Below, one piece after another: positions 36,470 to 45,181 of a DNA stretch of 64,000 nucleotides. The notes beneath the pieces are model-generated. The model had not been told where the DNA came from and searched no databases. It saw only the letters and a program-made list of their open reading frames with translations. The first letter of the stretch is position 1, and each line of letters begins with the position of its first letter. The position numbers were made by a program, and so were the translations under genes. Source of the DNA: Prevotella sp. (GTDB lineage Bacteria > Bacteroidota > Bacteroidia > Bacteroidales > Bacteroidaceae); the NCBI GenBank assembly GCA_017417465.1, contig JAFPZD010000107.1:45438-109437 (forward strand). The letters are read 5' to 3'.

Positions 36470-37807
36470 TTACACGATTCCCTGTGCCATCATGGCGTGT
36501 GCAACCTTCATGAAGCCGGCGACGTTGGCACCCTTCACGTAGTTGATGTAGCCATTCTCCTTGCCGTACTTGACGCACTGCTCGTGGATGCCTGCCATGA
36601 TCTGGTGGAGCTTCTGGTCGACCTCCTCAGCGGTCCATGACATACGCATGGAGTTCTGGGTCATCTCCAGGCCGCTGGTAGCGACACCACCGGCGTTGAC
36701 AGCCTTGCCAGGAGCGAAGAGCTGGTTGGCGGCAATGAACTTGTTGACAGCCTCGGCTGTGCAGCCCATGTTCGATACCTCAGCGACGCACAGCGGCTTC
36801 TGGGCCAGGATCTTGTCGGCATCGTCGCCGTTGAGCTCGTTCTGCGTGGCGCAGGGCAGATAGATGTCGGCCTTCTGCTCCCACGGCTTGCGACCAGCAT
36901 AGAAGGTGGCGCCTGGGAACTCGTCGGCATAGGGCGAGCAGATGTCGTTACCGCTAGCACGGAGCTCGAGCATGTACTCGATCTTCTCAGCGTTCAGGCC
37001 GGCAGGATCGTAGATGTAGCCGTCAGGTCCACTGATGGTGATGACCTTGGCACCCAGCTCGGTAGCCTTCTTGGCAGCGCCCCAAGCGACATTGCCGAAG
37101 CCTGAGAGGGCGACGGTCTTGCCCTTGATGTCGAGGTTGTGGGTCTTCAGCATGTGGTCGACGAAGTAGAGTGCGCCAAAGCCGGTAGCCTCTGGACGCA
37201 GGATGGAGCCTCCCCACTCCAGGCCCTTGCCAGTGAGGGTAGCGCCGTGGAACTGCGAGGTGAGCTTCTTGTACATGCCAAAGAGGTAGCCGATCTCACG
37301 GCCGCCCACGCCGATGTCGCCAGCGGGCACGTCCATGTCGGGACCAATCACCTTATAGAGTTCAGTCATGAAGGCCTGGCAGAAGCGCATGATCTCAGCG
37401 TCGCTCTTTCCACGTGGTGCGAAGTCTGAGCCACCCTTGCCACCGCCCATAGGCAGCGTGGTGAGGGCATTCTTGAATGTCTGCTCGAAGCCGAGGAACT
37501 TCAGGATTGAGAGGTTTACAGAGGGGTGGAAGCGCAGACCGCCCTTGTAGGGGCCAATGGCGCTGTTGAACTGCACGCGGTAGCCGATGTTTACCTGCAC
37601 CTCGCCTTTGTCGTCGACCCAGGGCACACGGAATGTGGTGATGCGCTCAGGCTCTACGATACGCTCTACGATCTTGGCTTTCTCGAACTCAGGGTGCTGG
37701 TTGTACACGTCCTTGATTGACTCGAGTACCTCGCGAACAGCCTGCAGGAACTCTAACTCGCCTGGATGCTTCTGCTCCAGGTGTTGCATGATTTTCTCAA
37801 CTTCCAT
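36470..37807 (-). CDS. gdhA: NADP-specific glutamate dehydrogenase
   Basis: 445 residues, the usual length of the hexameric bacterial enzyme. The catalytic lysine region is LPMGGGKGGSDF, the dinucleotide-binding motif is LSGFGNVAWGAAKKATELG and the substrate-binding segment is near GGLRFHPSVN. It assimilates ammonia into glutamate, a main nitrogen route in Bacteroidales. The start ATG is preceded by a minus-strand -7 box TACTTTTG at 37856-37863. Confidence 0.96.
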   Translation of the reverse strand: MEVEKIMQHLEQKHPGELEFLQAVREVLESIKDVYNQHPEFEKAKIVERIVEPERITTFRVPWVDDKGEVQVNIGYRVQFNSAIGPYKGGLRFHPSVNLSILKFLGFEQTFKNALTTLPMGGGKGGSDFAPRGKSDAEIMRFCQAFMTELYKVIGPDMDVPAGDIGVGGREIGYLFGMYKKLTSQFHGATLTGKGLEWGGSILRPEATGFGALYFVDHMLKTHNLDIKGKTVALSGFGNVAWGAAKKATELGAKVITISGPDGYIYDPAGLNAEKIEYMLELRASGNDICSPYADEFPGATFYAGRKPWEQKADIYLPCATQNELNGDDADKILAQKPLCVAEVSNMGCTAEAVNKFIAANQLFAPGKAVNAGGVATSGLEMTQNSMRMSWTAEEVDQKLHQIMAGIHEQCVKYGKENGYINYVKGANVAGFMKVAHAMMAQGIV

Positions 37808-37855
37808 AGAATTATGTTTTTAAAGTTATCAAAAAGTTAATTACTTAATGCGCCA

Positions 37856-37863
37856 CAAAAGTA
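37856..37863 (-). promoter_or_regulatory. gdhA promoter
   Basis: TACTTTTG on the minus strand, 49 bases before the gdhA start. Confidence 0.5.
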
Positions 37864-37974
37864 GGCATTATTTCTTGAACGGCCAAATAAAAACTGGAAA
37901 ATCTTTCCTTTTTGACGTTTATTAGCAAACGACGGGAGGCGCGTGGTGGCTTTTGTGGAGAGATGGTTGAAGGG

Positions 37975-39000
37975 CTACAGGCCGAGGCGGTCGAAATAGG
38001 TGATAAGGTCGTCCCACGACTTGAAGGTGTCAGAGCCGAATTCCAGTCGTGTGGCCAGCGTGTCGGCCGTGCTGAGTGCCTCGACGAGGTAGTCGCCATA
38101 GAGCAGGTGTCGCTGATTGGTGAAGATGGTGTGCCCCCATGCAGGAACGTTGACATATTGCTGTAGCCATGCTGTTGTCGTGGCATAGAGTGAGGGCTGA
38201 GCGGTCAGTGCTGGTGCCACGAAGAAGAGCTGGTAGCGGGCAATGAGCTGGCGCACGGCTTTCTGTGCCGAGCTGGCGGGAGGCGTGTCGAGGTGCATGG
38301 GGCCGCCGTGGTTCAGCAGCGTCTCTATACCTATATATATTATAGGACGGTCGCGATGCTCCTGTCGGTCGTCCACCCAGCGTATGACGGGCAGCACGGA
38401 GTGCATGAACGAGTGGTCGTCCATGCGGTGCTCGCCATGGAAGCTGATGGCGTTGGGGTAATGCTGGTGGAAAAGGTCGAACGTGTCGACAAGCGTATCG
38501 GCATCGCCAAAGAGGCCATAGACGCGACGGCGCTCGTCGGCGGCCGCTGGCGAGGGCTGGCCATCGGCAGTGGTGAGTCCTGAGAAGCGTCGCTCGGACA
38601 CGGTGCGATAGGCTTTGACCAAGGCTTTGTCGACATAGAAAGTCTGCTGGCCGTCCTGCCGAGGGTTCTGAAAAGTCTGCGTGCCCGTCAAGCCGTGGGC
38701 CGCCATGGTGTCGGCGATGCAGAGCGCAGGGTTGGTCAGAATGCGGTCGTAGCCATACAGCTGTTCAGCATACATGCCCCCCATCGATGTGCCAAGGATG
38801 ATGTCAGGATGGACATCGGCACACACCTGGTGCAGCAGGGCGATGGCTTCTTCAGGATGGACAGGCAGGTCGGGGGCAATGACATTGGCATTGGGAAAGG
38901 CGTTGCGCAGACGCTTGACAGTGCCCGACTGTCCGCTGGAGGCGAAGCCGTGGACATAGAGCAGGGTCTTGCCGTTGAGAAGATCAGGGAATTGTTCCAT
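37975..39000 (-). CDS. YqiA-like hydrolase fused to a degenerate 5'-nucleotidase-like (NT5C/HAD) domain
   Basis: 341 residues with two parts. The first 210 residues are a YqiA/YcfP-type alpha/beta hydrolase: LLYVHGFASSGQSG oxyanion strand, nucleophile Ser72 in GTSMGG, acid Asp166 in FGDADTLVD and His196 in MDDHSF. Residues about 218-341 resemble the deoxy-5'-nucleotidase (NT5C) HAD domain: IIYIGIETLLNHGG where a DxDGVL motif would be, then RYQLFFVAPAL, WLQQYV, and GDYLVEAL near the GDYLIDDR motif. Its end matches the FGSDTFKSWDD tail. The catalytic Asp residues of the DxD motif and the DDR are absent, so this half is probably inactive. It follows gdhA in the opposite order with a 167-base gap. 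Confidence 0.75.
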   Translation of the reverse strand: MEQFPDLLNGKTLLYVHGFASSGQSGTVKRLRNAFPNANVIAPDLPVHPEEAIALLHQVCADVHPDIILGTSMGGMYAEQLYGYDRILTNPALCIADTMAAHGLTGTQTFQNPRQDGQQTFYVDKALVKAYRTVSERRFSGLTTADGQPSPAAADERRRVYGLFGDADTLVDTFDLFHQHYPNAISFHGEHRMDDHSFMHSVLPVIRWVDDRQEHRDRPIIYIGIETLLNHGGPMHLDTPPASSAQKAVRQLIARYQLFFVAPALTAQPSLYATTTAWLQQYVNVPAWGHTIFTNQRHLLYGDYLVEALSTADTLATRLEFGSDTFKSWDDLITYFDRLGL

Positions 39001-39040
39001 GTGAATATGATTTTATTAAACTCTCCCACCCTTTTCTTTT

Positions 39041-39203
39041 TAACAACGAATGAAGACGAATATCACGAATTGTACGAATTATAACTGATGCCACAAATTC
39101 TCGCCACAAGCAGCGATGGCCTGTGCGCAGCAAATTCGTGTCATTCGAAAAACTTGTTTTCATTCGTGCCATTCGTGAAATTCGTCTAATTCGTTGTTTA
39201 AGA
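39041..39203. repeat. Inverted ATTCGT-word element, empty
   Basis: A left arm of about 40 bases (39041-39080, TAACAACGAATGAAGACGAA...) and a right arm (39160-39203) that reads as its imperfect reverse complement, separated by about 80 bases. Both consist of ACGAAT/ATTCGT words. No gene lies between. It occupies most of the gap between the hydrolase and the PagL-like gene. Confidence 0.8.
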
Positions 39204-39245
39204 GGTCTTAGGAGTGGTAAACTTGAGTAGTTTTATTTGTGTGAA

Positions 39246-40550
39246 TTACTTAAATCGGTAGCCGAGGAGCAGCTGTGCGCAGTCGGCCTTCGCAAAGCGG
39301 TGGGCCTTGATGTTATAGCCTACGAAGAGGCGGTCGCGGGTGAAGGGGAAGGCATAGCGCAGGCCGATGTTCTGGAAGAATCGTCCGTCCTCAGTGCGTC
39401 CCAAGAATCCCGTCTGCTTGTGCAGGTAGACGCCAGCTCCCACGGCGAGCGAGAAGTGGTGGTAGTAGAGCTCGTGGCGCAGGCTGAGGCCAAGGATGTG
39501 AGGCGAATAGCGCTCGTCGTGGCGCCCCAGCTTCTGGTCAAGGTCGCGATGGCTATAGACGTAGTCGGCGTAGGTGTAGTCGATGGCCACGCCACTGGCA
39601 TGCATGCGATGATAGCGATACATGGGGGCCACCATCGTGGCAAAAAAGCCGTAGAGGGGGCAGTGGTTGGCGTGGTAGACATTGAAATGGTCGAGCAGCG
39701 ACTTCATGCCGAAGGCCGCCGTTACTTCCACGAAGGGTCCTTTCTTGATTTCGGGAATTTCCGGATATTCTGGGTTTTCCGGATAATCTGGATTTTCCGG
39801 ATTAATCGGATTATCCGGCTTGCTCTTCCCTCCAAAGTCATACTGCACGGTCAGCGACGGTCCGATGGTGTTCACGCCCAGGTTGGGGCGTTTCAGCGAG
39901 CCATTGCTGAAATGCTTGAAGTCGACACCCAGCACGGTGCTCCACGTTGGTGACAGCCGATAGCGGGCATAGAAGCCGATATTGACAAAGATAGACAGCG
40001 GTGCGCCTATCAGCTCATTGTCGATGTTCGTATGGGCATCGAAGGGGTGCGGACAGTAGCCCACGCCATTCTGCAGGTCAACGCCGAGGTTCCATCGCTG
40101 GCGCCTGACCACATCGTACTGCACACCGCCATAGAGCGCCCAGAGGCTGCCAATACGCGACTCGTAAGGCGTAGTGCCCTTGTGCATGTGGATATGGCTG
40201 AAGTCGCCGTAGAGAAGACCAGCCTGCAGCGTTGGGCGGTTCAGCCCCTTTTCGTAAGGGTCGTTGTCGGCAGCGTCGGCCTGCCATTTCGCCCGCAGCT
40301 CGTACATGCTCGTGCCATAGCTATGGAGGATGGCTCCTGCATACGGCCCCTTCGGAATCAGATAGCTCATGTTGGCAATGGCACCCAGCGACCAGTGCCC
40401 GTGATGCTGGGCTGGCGAGGCAGCATCGGCGACCGTGTCGGCGTCGGCCACCAAGCCAGAATCGACGTCGTTGGCAAAACTCTGCATAACTGTTAGTAGC
40501 ATCAGCATTGCCAGTGTGCCATGCAGAAAGTATCTATTTATGCTTCTCAT
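39246..40550 (-). CDS. PagL-like (lipid A 3-O-deacylase family) outer membrane protein
   Basis: About 434 residues from the ATG at 40550; an upstream TTG at 40577 lies in the promoter and is excluded. Signal peptide LAMLMLLTVMQSFA. A large beta-barrel domain follows, with VDFKHFSNGSLKRPNLGVN, which matches the His-Ser motif of PagL deacylases (HFSNx5NxG). A tandem linker (PENPDYPENPEYPEIPEI) at about residues 255-275 splits the protein; a second barrel-like part (PFVEVTAAFGMKSLLDHF to the C-terminal LLLGYRFK) follows. PagL removes a fatty acid from lipid A. The two-part arrangement is about 2-3 times the length of PagL, so the catalytic role is inferred. Confidence 0.75.
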   Translation of the reverse strand: MRSINRYFLHGTLAMLMLLTVMQSFANDVDSGLVADADTVADAASPAQHHGHWSLGAIANMSYLIPKGPYAGAILHSYGTSMYELRAKWQADAADNDPYEKGLNRPTLQAGLLYGDFSHIHMHKGTTPYESRIGSLWALYGGVQYDVVRRQRWNLGVDLQNGVGYCPHPFDAHTNIDNELIGAPLSIFVNIGFYARYRLSPTWSTVLGVDFKHFSNGSLKRPNLGVNTIGPSLTVQYDFGGKSKPDNPINPENPDYPENPEYPEIPEIKKGPFVEVTAAFGMKSLLDHFNVYHANHCPLYGFFATMVAPMYRYHRMHASGVAIDYTYADYVYSHRDLDQKLGRHDERYSPHILGLSLRHELYYHHFSLAVGAGVYLHKQTGFLGRTEDGRFFQNIGLRYAFPFTRDRLFVGYNIKAHRFAKADCAQLLLGYRFK

Positions 40551-40574
40551 CGTGAGTCTTTCAAAAACGTGTTG

Positions 40575-40582
40575 CAAAGGTA
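40575..40582 (-). promoter_or_regulatory. Promoter of PagL-like gene
   Basis: Minus-strand TACCTTTG, about 25 bases before the ATG at 40550; it overlaps an in-frame TTG and so decides the start. Confidence 0.6.
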
Positions 40583-40707
40583 CGCATTATTTTTCAAAAC
40601 AGGGCATAAAATGACGAAAAGTTACAAAAACGCTTGATTTATATCAATTTATTACCGATTCACCGCCTTTTCTACACAAAAAGTTTGCAAATGTTAGAAA
40701 AAGGCTG

Positions 40708-40715
40708 TACCTTTG
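40708..40715 (+). promoter_or_regulatory. Promoter of the small RNA
   Basis: TACCTTTG with TTTG at 40684-40687, spaced 20 bases: a full -33/-7 match. Confidence 0.75.
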
Positions 40716-40720
40716 CAGCG

Positions 40721-40783
40721 TGTTTTTCATAGTATTAGATTTAAGGTTAACAAAGGTTGGGTCACGGCGGTGACCCTTTTTTT
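40721..40783 (+). ncRNA. Candidate small RNA, about 63 bases, with terminator
   Basis: Starts about six bases after a full -33/-7 promoter and ends in a terminator: perfect stem GGGTCAC (40759-40765) with GTGACCC (40770-40776), four-base loop, seven T residues. The body ATAGTATTAGATTTAAGG then TTAACAAAGG is a sequence type I recall from other Bacteroidales leaders, though I cannot name the family. There is no open frame. It could be a small RNA or a truncated leader of aqpZ, whose own promoter lies 100 bases downstream. Confidence 0.65.
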
Positions 40784-40878
40784 GTGTCTTTAGCCCTGAA
40801 AACAGCCCCAAAAGAGTAAAAAAAGCACTCTTTAAGAAAAAAAATCGGTAAAAGTGTCTTCGTTTCAAGAAAAAGTTG

Positions 40879-40972
40879 TACTTTTGTTCGCTGAAAGCAA
40901 ATAATAAATAAATAGTAAATACAATCTAATCGTAAATAAATCGTAAATCGTAAATTGTCAAATAGTAAATTA
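40879..40972 (+). promoter_or_regulatory. aqpZ promoter and AAATAGTAAATCGT word array
   Basis: TACTTTTG (40879-40886) is the likely -7 box of aqpZ. The leader (40899-40972) is a degenerate array of AAATAGTAAAT and AATCGTAAAT words ending 27 bases before the ATG. Confidence 0.6.
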
Positions 40973-40998
40973 CATTAACCCTTTAAACTAAACGTATT

Positions 40999-41676
40999 AT
41001 GAAGAAGTATTTAGCAGAAGCAGTGGGCACGATGGTGCTCGTGTTGATGGGTTGCGGCGTTGCCGTCAGCCTGGGTTGTGACCCTGTAAACAACATTCCT
41101 GCCGTGGTAGGCACGGCCCTGGCCTTTGGACTGTCGGTCGTTGCCATGGCCTACACCATTGGCGGCATCAGTGGCTGCCACATCAACCCAGCCATTACGC
41201 TTGGCTGCTGGCTGACTGGCCGTATGAACAGTAAGGACGCCATCGGCTACATCTGCGGCCAGGTGGTAGGCGCTTTCATTGGCTCAGCCCTGCTGGCCCT
41301 GCTCGTCAGCAACGTCGACGGCATGGAAGGCACAGGTGCCAACGACCTGCAAGCTGGCGTGACCATGATTGGTGGCCTGCTGGCCGAGATCATCTTTACC
41401 TGCGTGTTCGTACTCGTCGTTCTTGGTGCAACGTCGAAGACCAATGGTGCCACGAACAACTTCGCCGGCCTGGCCATCGGTCTTAGCCTGGTGCTCGTCC
41501 ATCTGGTCTGCATCCGCTACACTGGCACGTCGGTGAACCCCGCCCGCTCGCTCGCTCCTGCCGTGTTCCAGGGTGGCACTGCCCTGACAAACCTCTGGAT
41601 CTTCATCGTTGGTCCGTTCGTTGGTGCTGCCTGCGCAGCCGGCATCTGGAAAATGATTCATCCGGAGAAGAAGTAA
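40999..41676 (+). CDS. aqpZ: Aquaporin Z (water channel)
   Basis: 225 residues with six membrane helices. Both NPA boxes are present: GCHINPAITLGCW (about residue 66) and GTSVNPARSLAPA (about residue 184). The Arg of the selectivity filter follows the second NPA. It passes water across the inner membrane. Small aromatic/arginine filter residues fit the water-only type. It is monocistronic, with its own promoter and a strong terminator. Confidence 0.94.
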   Translation: MKKYLAEAVGTMVLVLMGCGVAVSLGCDPVNNIPAVVGTALAFGLSVVAMAYTIGGISGCHINPAITLGCWLTGRMNSKDAIGYICGQVVGAFIGSALLALLVSNVDGMEGTGANDLQAGVTMIGGLLAEIIFTCVFVLVVLGATSKTNGATNNFAGLAIGLSLVLVHLVCIRYTGTSVNPARSLAPAVFQGGTALTNLWIFIVGPFVGAACAAGIWKMIHPEKK

Positions 41677-41703
41677 TCTCGCGTCTTTTTTTAACACATT
41701 GAG

Positions 41704-41744
41704 AGTTGTCGGTTAAGTTGTACTAATAACCGACAACTTTTTTT
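41704..41744 (+). terminator. aqpZ terminator
   Basis: Perfect 12-base-pair stem AGTTGTCGGTTA with TAACCGACAACT, an 11-base loop and seven T residues. Confidence 0.93.
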
Positions 41745-41775
41745 GTGCAATTTCTTTCTTTTCGCAATTTTTGAT

Positions 41776-41783
41776 TACCTTTG
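41776..41783 (+). promoter_or_regulatory. Promoter of the TolC-MacAB operon
   Basis: TACCTTTG, 32 bases before the ATG at 41815. Confidence 0.6.
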
Positions 41784-41814
41784 CAGGCTGTTACTAATAA
41801 TAAATAAGGTGTAC

Positions 41815-43155
41815 ATGAAGAAACTAATCATCTTACTGACGGCTGTTTGCGCCACCCATGCAGCAACAGCCCAGAAACAGTGGACACTGGAAGACTGCAT
41901 TAGCTACGCGCTGCAGAACAACATCACCCTCCAGAAAGCAAAGCTCCAACAGTTGTCGGCCGCCGAGGACCTGAAAGGTTCGCAAGCCGCCCTGCTGCCA
42001 TCGATGTCGGCAGGCAGCAATCAGAGCATCGGCTATAGCCCGTGGAAGGATGCCGGCATTGCCACTGTCACCAACGGCCAGGTGAACTCGAAGGTAAACA
42101 AGAGCTACTACAATGGCTCCTACTCGGTCAATGCCCAGTGGACCGTCTGGAATGGCAACCGCAACCATAATAACATAAAGGTCAACGCGTTAGCCGAGCA
42201 ACAGGCAGAGTTGACCGCTGCTGAGACGGCCAACTCCATACAGGAGCGCATCGCCCAGCTCTACGTACAATGCCTCTACCTGAACGAGGCCATCAAGGTA
42301 AGCCAGTCGAGCCTCGAGACCAGCCGCAAAAACGAGGAACGCGGCCAGCAGATGGTCGAAGTGGGCAAAATGTCGAAAGCCGACCTCTCGCAGCTCACGG
42401 CCCAGCGTGCCACCGACGAATACAACGTTGTGGAGGCGCAGAGTCAGTTGGCCAACTATAAGCTTCAGCTGAAGCAACAACTCGAACTGACCGATGGCGA
42501 GGCATTCGACATCGCCGTGCCGCCAACCACCGATGAGCAGGCCCTCGCCGATATTCCTGCCCTGCAGGACGTCTATGAGCAGGCCCTGCTTGGCCGCCCA
42601 GAGATCGAGAGCTCACGGCTTGCCATCGAGAGCAGCAAGCTCAACCTGTCGATTGCCAAGGCGGGAAGACTGCCGACGATCAACTTGTCAGGAGGCTTCG
42701 GCACCAGCACCAACTCACTGTCGTCGAACAGCTGGGGCACGCAGATGAAGACCAACTTCGACATGTCAGGCGGCCTGTCACTTAGCATCCCCATCTTCGA
42801 CCAGCGACAGACGAAGACGGCTGTCAGCAAAGCGCGCATCCAGCAGCAGCAAGCCCTGCTCGACCTTCAGGACAAGCAGAAACAGCTCTATCAGACCATC
42901 GAGGGCTATTGGCTCGACGCACATACCAACCAGCAGAAGTTCCGTGCTGCCCAGCTGTCGGTGGATAGCGAGCAGCAGAGCTACGACCTGCTCTCAGAGC
43001 AATTCCGCTTAGGTCTGAAGAACATCGTAGAACTGATGACTGGCAAGGACAAACTGCTGCAAGCACAGCAGAACCGTCTGCAGTCGAAATACATGACCAT
43101 CCTGAACCGCCAGCTGCTGCTATTCTACAAAGGCTCAGTCGTCACCAAAGAGTGA
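41815..43155 (+). CDS. TolC-family outer membrane efflux protein
   Basis: About 446 residues from the ATG at 41815 (MKKLIILLTAVCA). Signal peptide ends AATAQ. Two outer-membrane-efflux (OEP) repeats of coiled-coil helices and strands follow: LEDCISYALQNNITLQKAKLQ at the first and DIPALQDVYEQALLGRPEIE at the second. It forms a trimeric channel across the outer membrane, and is the exit duct for the MacA-MacB pump encoded next. The upstream in-frame ATG at 41743 lies before the promoter and is not used. A short-word array fills the gap to macA. Confidence 0.92.
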   Translation: MKKLIILLTAVCATHAATAQKQWTLEDCISYALQNNITLQKAKLQQLSAAEDLKGSQAALLPSMSAGSNQSIGYSPWKDAGIATVTNGQVNSKVNKSYYNGSYSVNAQWTVWNGNRNHNNIKVNALAEQQAELTAAETANSIQERIAQLYVQCLYLNEAIKVSQSSLETSRKNEERGQQMVEVGKMSKADLSQLTAQRATDEYNVVEAQSQLANYKLQLKQQLELTDGEAFDIAVPPTTDEQALADIPALQDVYEQALLGRPEIESSRLAIESSKLNLSIAKAGRLPTINLSGGFGTSTNSLSSNSWGTQMKTNFDMSGGLSLSIPIFDQRQTKTAVSKARIQQQQALLDLQDKQKQLYQTIEGYWLDAHTNQQKFRAAQLSVDSEQQSYDLLSEQFRLGLKNIVELMTGKDKLLQAQQNRLQSKYMTILNRQLLLFYKGSVVTKE

Positions 43156-43157
43156 AA

Positions 43158-43210
43158 TAATAAATCGTGAAATAGTAAATAGTGAAATAGTCAAATAGTA
43201 AATCGTCAAA
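43158..43210. repeat. AAATAGTAAATCGT word array before macA
   Basis: Five degenerate copies of AAATAGTnAAAT and AAATCGTnAAAT words between the TolC-family gene and macA, ending directly at the macA ATG. Confidence 0.7.
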
Positions 43211-43211
43211 T

Positions 43212-44411
43212 ATGAAAGGGTTGTTAAATAAAAAGTTGTTGGCCTGCCTGGTAGGAATTATAGCTTGTGTGGCCGTGGTCGCCTTCATCGTGTCAGGCGG
43301 CAAGAAGAAAGAAACCGTTTCATTTCAAACGGCACGTGTTGAACGTGGGAATATCCAGAACAGTATCACCGCTACGGGCACCATCGAGCCAGTGACCAGC
43401 GTCACCGTTGGTACGCAGGTGTCAGGTATCGTGTCGCGACTCTATGTCGACTACAATTCTGTCGTGAAGAAGGGGCAGGTCATCGCTGAGCTCGACCGCA
43501 CCAACCTCATCAGCGAGCTCAACGCCCAAAAGGCCAGTCTCTCGACGGCACAGAGCCAGCTGAACTACCAAGAGGCCAATCACAACAGATACAAGACCCT
43601 CTACGAGAAGGGACTGGTCAGCGCCGATGAGTACGAGAATGCACGCCTCACCTGGCAGCAAGCCAAAAACCAGGTAGCCACAGCCCGTGAGAGCGTGCAG
43701 CGCGCCCAGACGAACCTAGGCTATGCCACCATCACCAGCCCCATCGACGGTGTCGTGCTCTACAAGGCTGTGGAGGAGGGTCAGACCGTCGCTGCCTCGT
43801 TCAACACCCCTGAGCTGTTTACCATTGCCAAAGACCTCACCGACATGCGCGTCATAGCCGATATCGACGAAGCCGACATTGGTGGCGTGAAGGAGGGACA
43901 GCGTGTGTCGTTCACCGTCGACGCATTCCCTGACGACCATTTTGAGGGGCGTGTGACGCAGGTGCGCCAACAGGCCACCACTGAGAGTAACGTCGTGACC
44001 TACGAGGTGGTTATCTCAGCCCCCAACAACGACCTGAAGCTGAAGCCAGGCCTGACGGCTAACGTCACCATCTTCACACTTGAGAAGAACGACGTGTTGA
44101 CAGTGCCAGCAAAGGCCCTGCGCTTCATGCCCGTCGAGGCCATCCTCGACAAGGGTCAGACCATCGCCGACGTGGAAGCTCCACAGAAAGTATGGACACT
44201 GGAAGGCAACACCTTCAAGGCTTACGCCGTGGAGACAGGCACCACCAACGGTCTGATGACTGAGATCGTCAGCGGCATTGCCGAAGGCACTGAGGTGCTC
44301 ACCGACTTCGAGATCAGCGGTGGCGATATGCCTCAGAACGAGCAGGCTGGCAACCCATTCATGCCAAGGCCAAGAGGAAACAGGAACCAGCAAAATCAAC
44401 AGAAGAAGTAA
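43212..44411 (+). CDS. MacA-like periplasmic adaptor protein
   Basis: 399 residues. A single N-terminal membrane anchor (ACLVGIIACVAVVAFIVSGG) precedes a membrane-fusion fold. The biotinyl-lipoyl-like half motifs are TATGTIEPVTSVTVGTQVSG and ITSPIDGVVLYKAVEEGQTV. A coiled-coil hairpin lies between them and a beta-barrel after. It bridges MacB to the TolC-type channel. Its stop overlaps the ATPase start by one base. Confidence 0.92.
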   Translation: MKGLLNKKLLACLVGIIACVAVVAFIVSGGKKKETVSFQTARVERGNIQNSITATGTIEPVTSVTVGTQVSGIVSRLYVDYNSVVKKGQVIAELDRTNLISELNAQKASLSTAQSQLNYQEANHNRYKTLYEKGLVSADEYENARLTWQQAKNQVATARESVQRAQTNLGYATITSPIDGVVLYKAVEEGQTVAASFNTPELFTIAKDLTDMRVIADIDEADIGGVKEGQRVSFTVDAFPDDHFEGRVTQVRQQATTESNVVTYEVVISAPNNDLKLKPGLTANVTIFTLEKNDVLTVPAKALRFMPVEAILDKGQTIADVEAPQKVWTLEGNTFKAYAVETGTTNGLMTEIVSGIAEGTEVLTDFEISGGDMPQNEQAGNPFMPRPRGNRNQQNQQKK

Positions 44412-45163
44412 TGGACAACCGCAAAGTCATCATTGAACTACAAAACGTAAAGCGCTACTTCCAAGTGGGCTCAGAGACGGTGAAGGCTCTGCGTGGCGTC
44501 TCGTTCAAGATCTACGAGGGCGAGTTTGTCACCATCATGGGTACGTCAGGCTCAGGGAAGTCAACATTGCTCAACCAGTTGGGATGCCTTGACACCCCCA
44601 CCAGTGGCGAGTACTACCTCGACGGCATCTCCGTGCGAACCATGTCGAAGACGCAGCGTGCCCACCTACGCAATCGCAAGATCGGCTTTGTATTCCAGAA
44701 CTACAACCTGCTGCCAAAGACCACTGCCGTGGAAAATGTCGAACTGCCGCTGATGTACAATTCGGCAGTGTCGGCCAGCGAGCGCCGCGAACGAGCTATC
44801 AAGGCCCTGCAGGCAGTGGGACTGGGCGACCGTCTGGAGCACAAGTCGAACCAGATGTCGGGTGGACAGATGCAGCGTGTGGCCATCGCCCGTGCCCTGG
44901 TCAACGACCCCGCCGTGCTGTTGGCCGACGAGGCTACGGGTAACCTCGACACGCGCACGTCGTTTGAGGTGCTGGTGCTTTTCCAGGAGCTGTTCCGTCA
45001 GGGCCACACCATCATCTTCGTCACTCACAACCCTGAGATTGCCGAATACAGCAGCCGTACCATCACCCTGCGCGATGGTAAGATTCGCGAAGACATTCCA
45101 AACGCGAACATTAAGTCGGCGGCCGAAGCACTGGCCGCCCTGCCCAAGCCACAAGACGACTAA
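44411..45163 (+). CDS. MacB-type ABC transporter ATP-binding protein
   Basis: 250 residues. Walker [10 protein letters not shown], signature [15 protein letters not shown], Walker [13 protein letters not shown]: all typical of the LolD/MacB class. In E. coli MacB this domain is fused to the membrane domain, but here it is a separate protein, the usual Bacteroidales arrangement. It drives the MacA-permease pump. Confidence 0.93.
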   Translation: MDNRKVIIELQNVKRYFQVGSETVKALRGVSFKIYEGEFVTIMGTSGSGKSTLLNQLGCLDTPTSGEYYLDGISVRTMSKTQRAHLRNRKIGFVFQNYNLLPKTTAVENVELPLMYNSAVSASERRERAIKALQAVGLGDRLEHKSNQMSGGQMQRVAIARALVNDPAVLLADEATGNLDTRTSFEVLVLFQELFRQGHTIIFVTHNPEIAEYSSRTITLRDGKIREDIPNANIKSAAEALAALPKPQDD

Positions 45164-45181
45164 TTGGATTAGAGAATTGAG

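Noticed and set aside
40575-40582. TTG start of the PagL-like gene at 40577
   Set aside because: It overlaps a full -7 promoter box, so it cannot lie within the message; the ATG at 40550 gives a normal signal peptide. The same reasoning excludes TTG starts at 3045 (lptB), 4560 (DUF4359-like) and 29812 (AraC-type).
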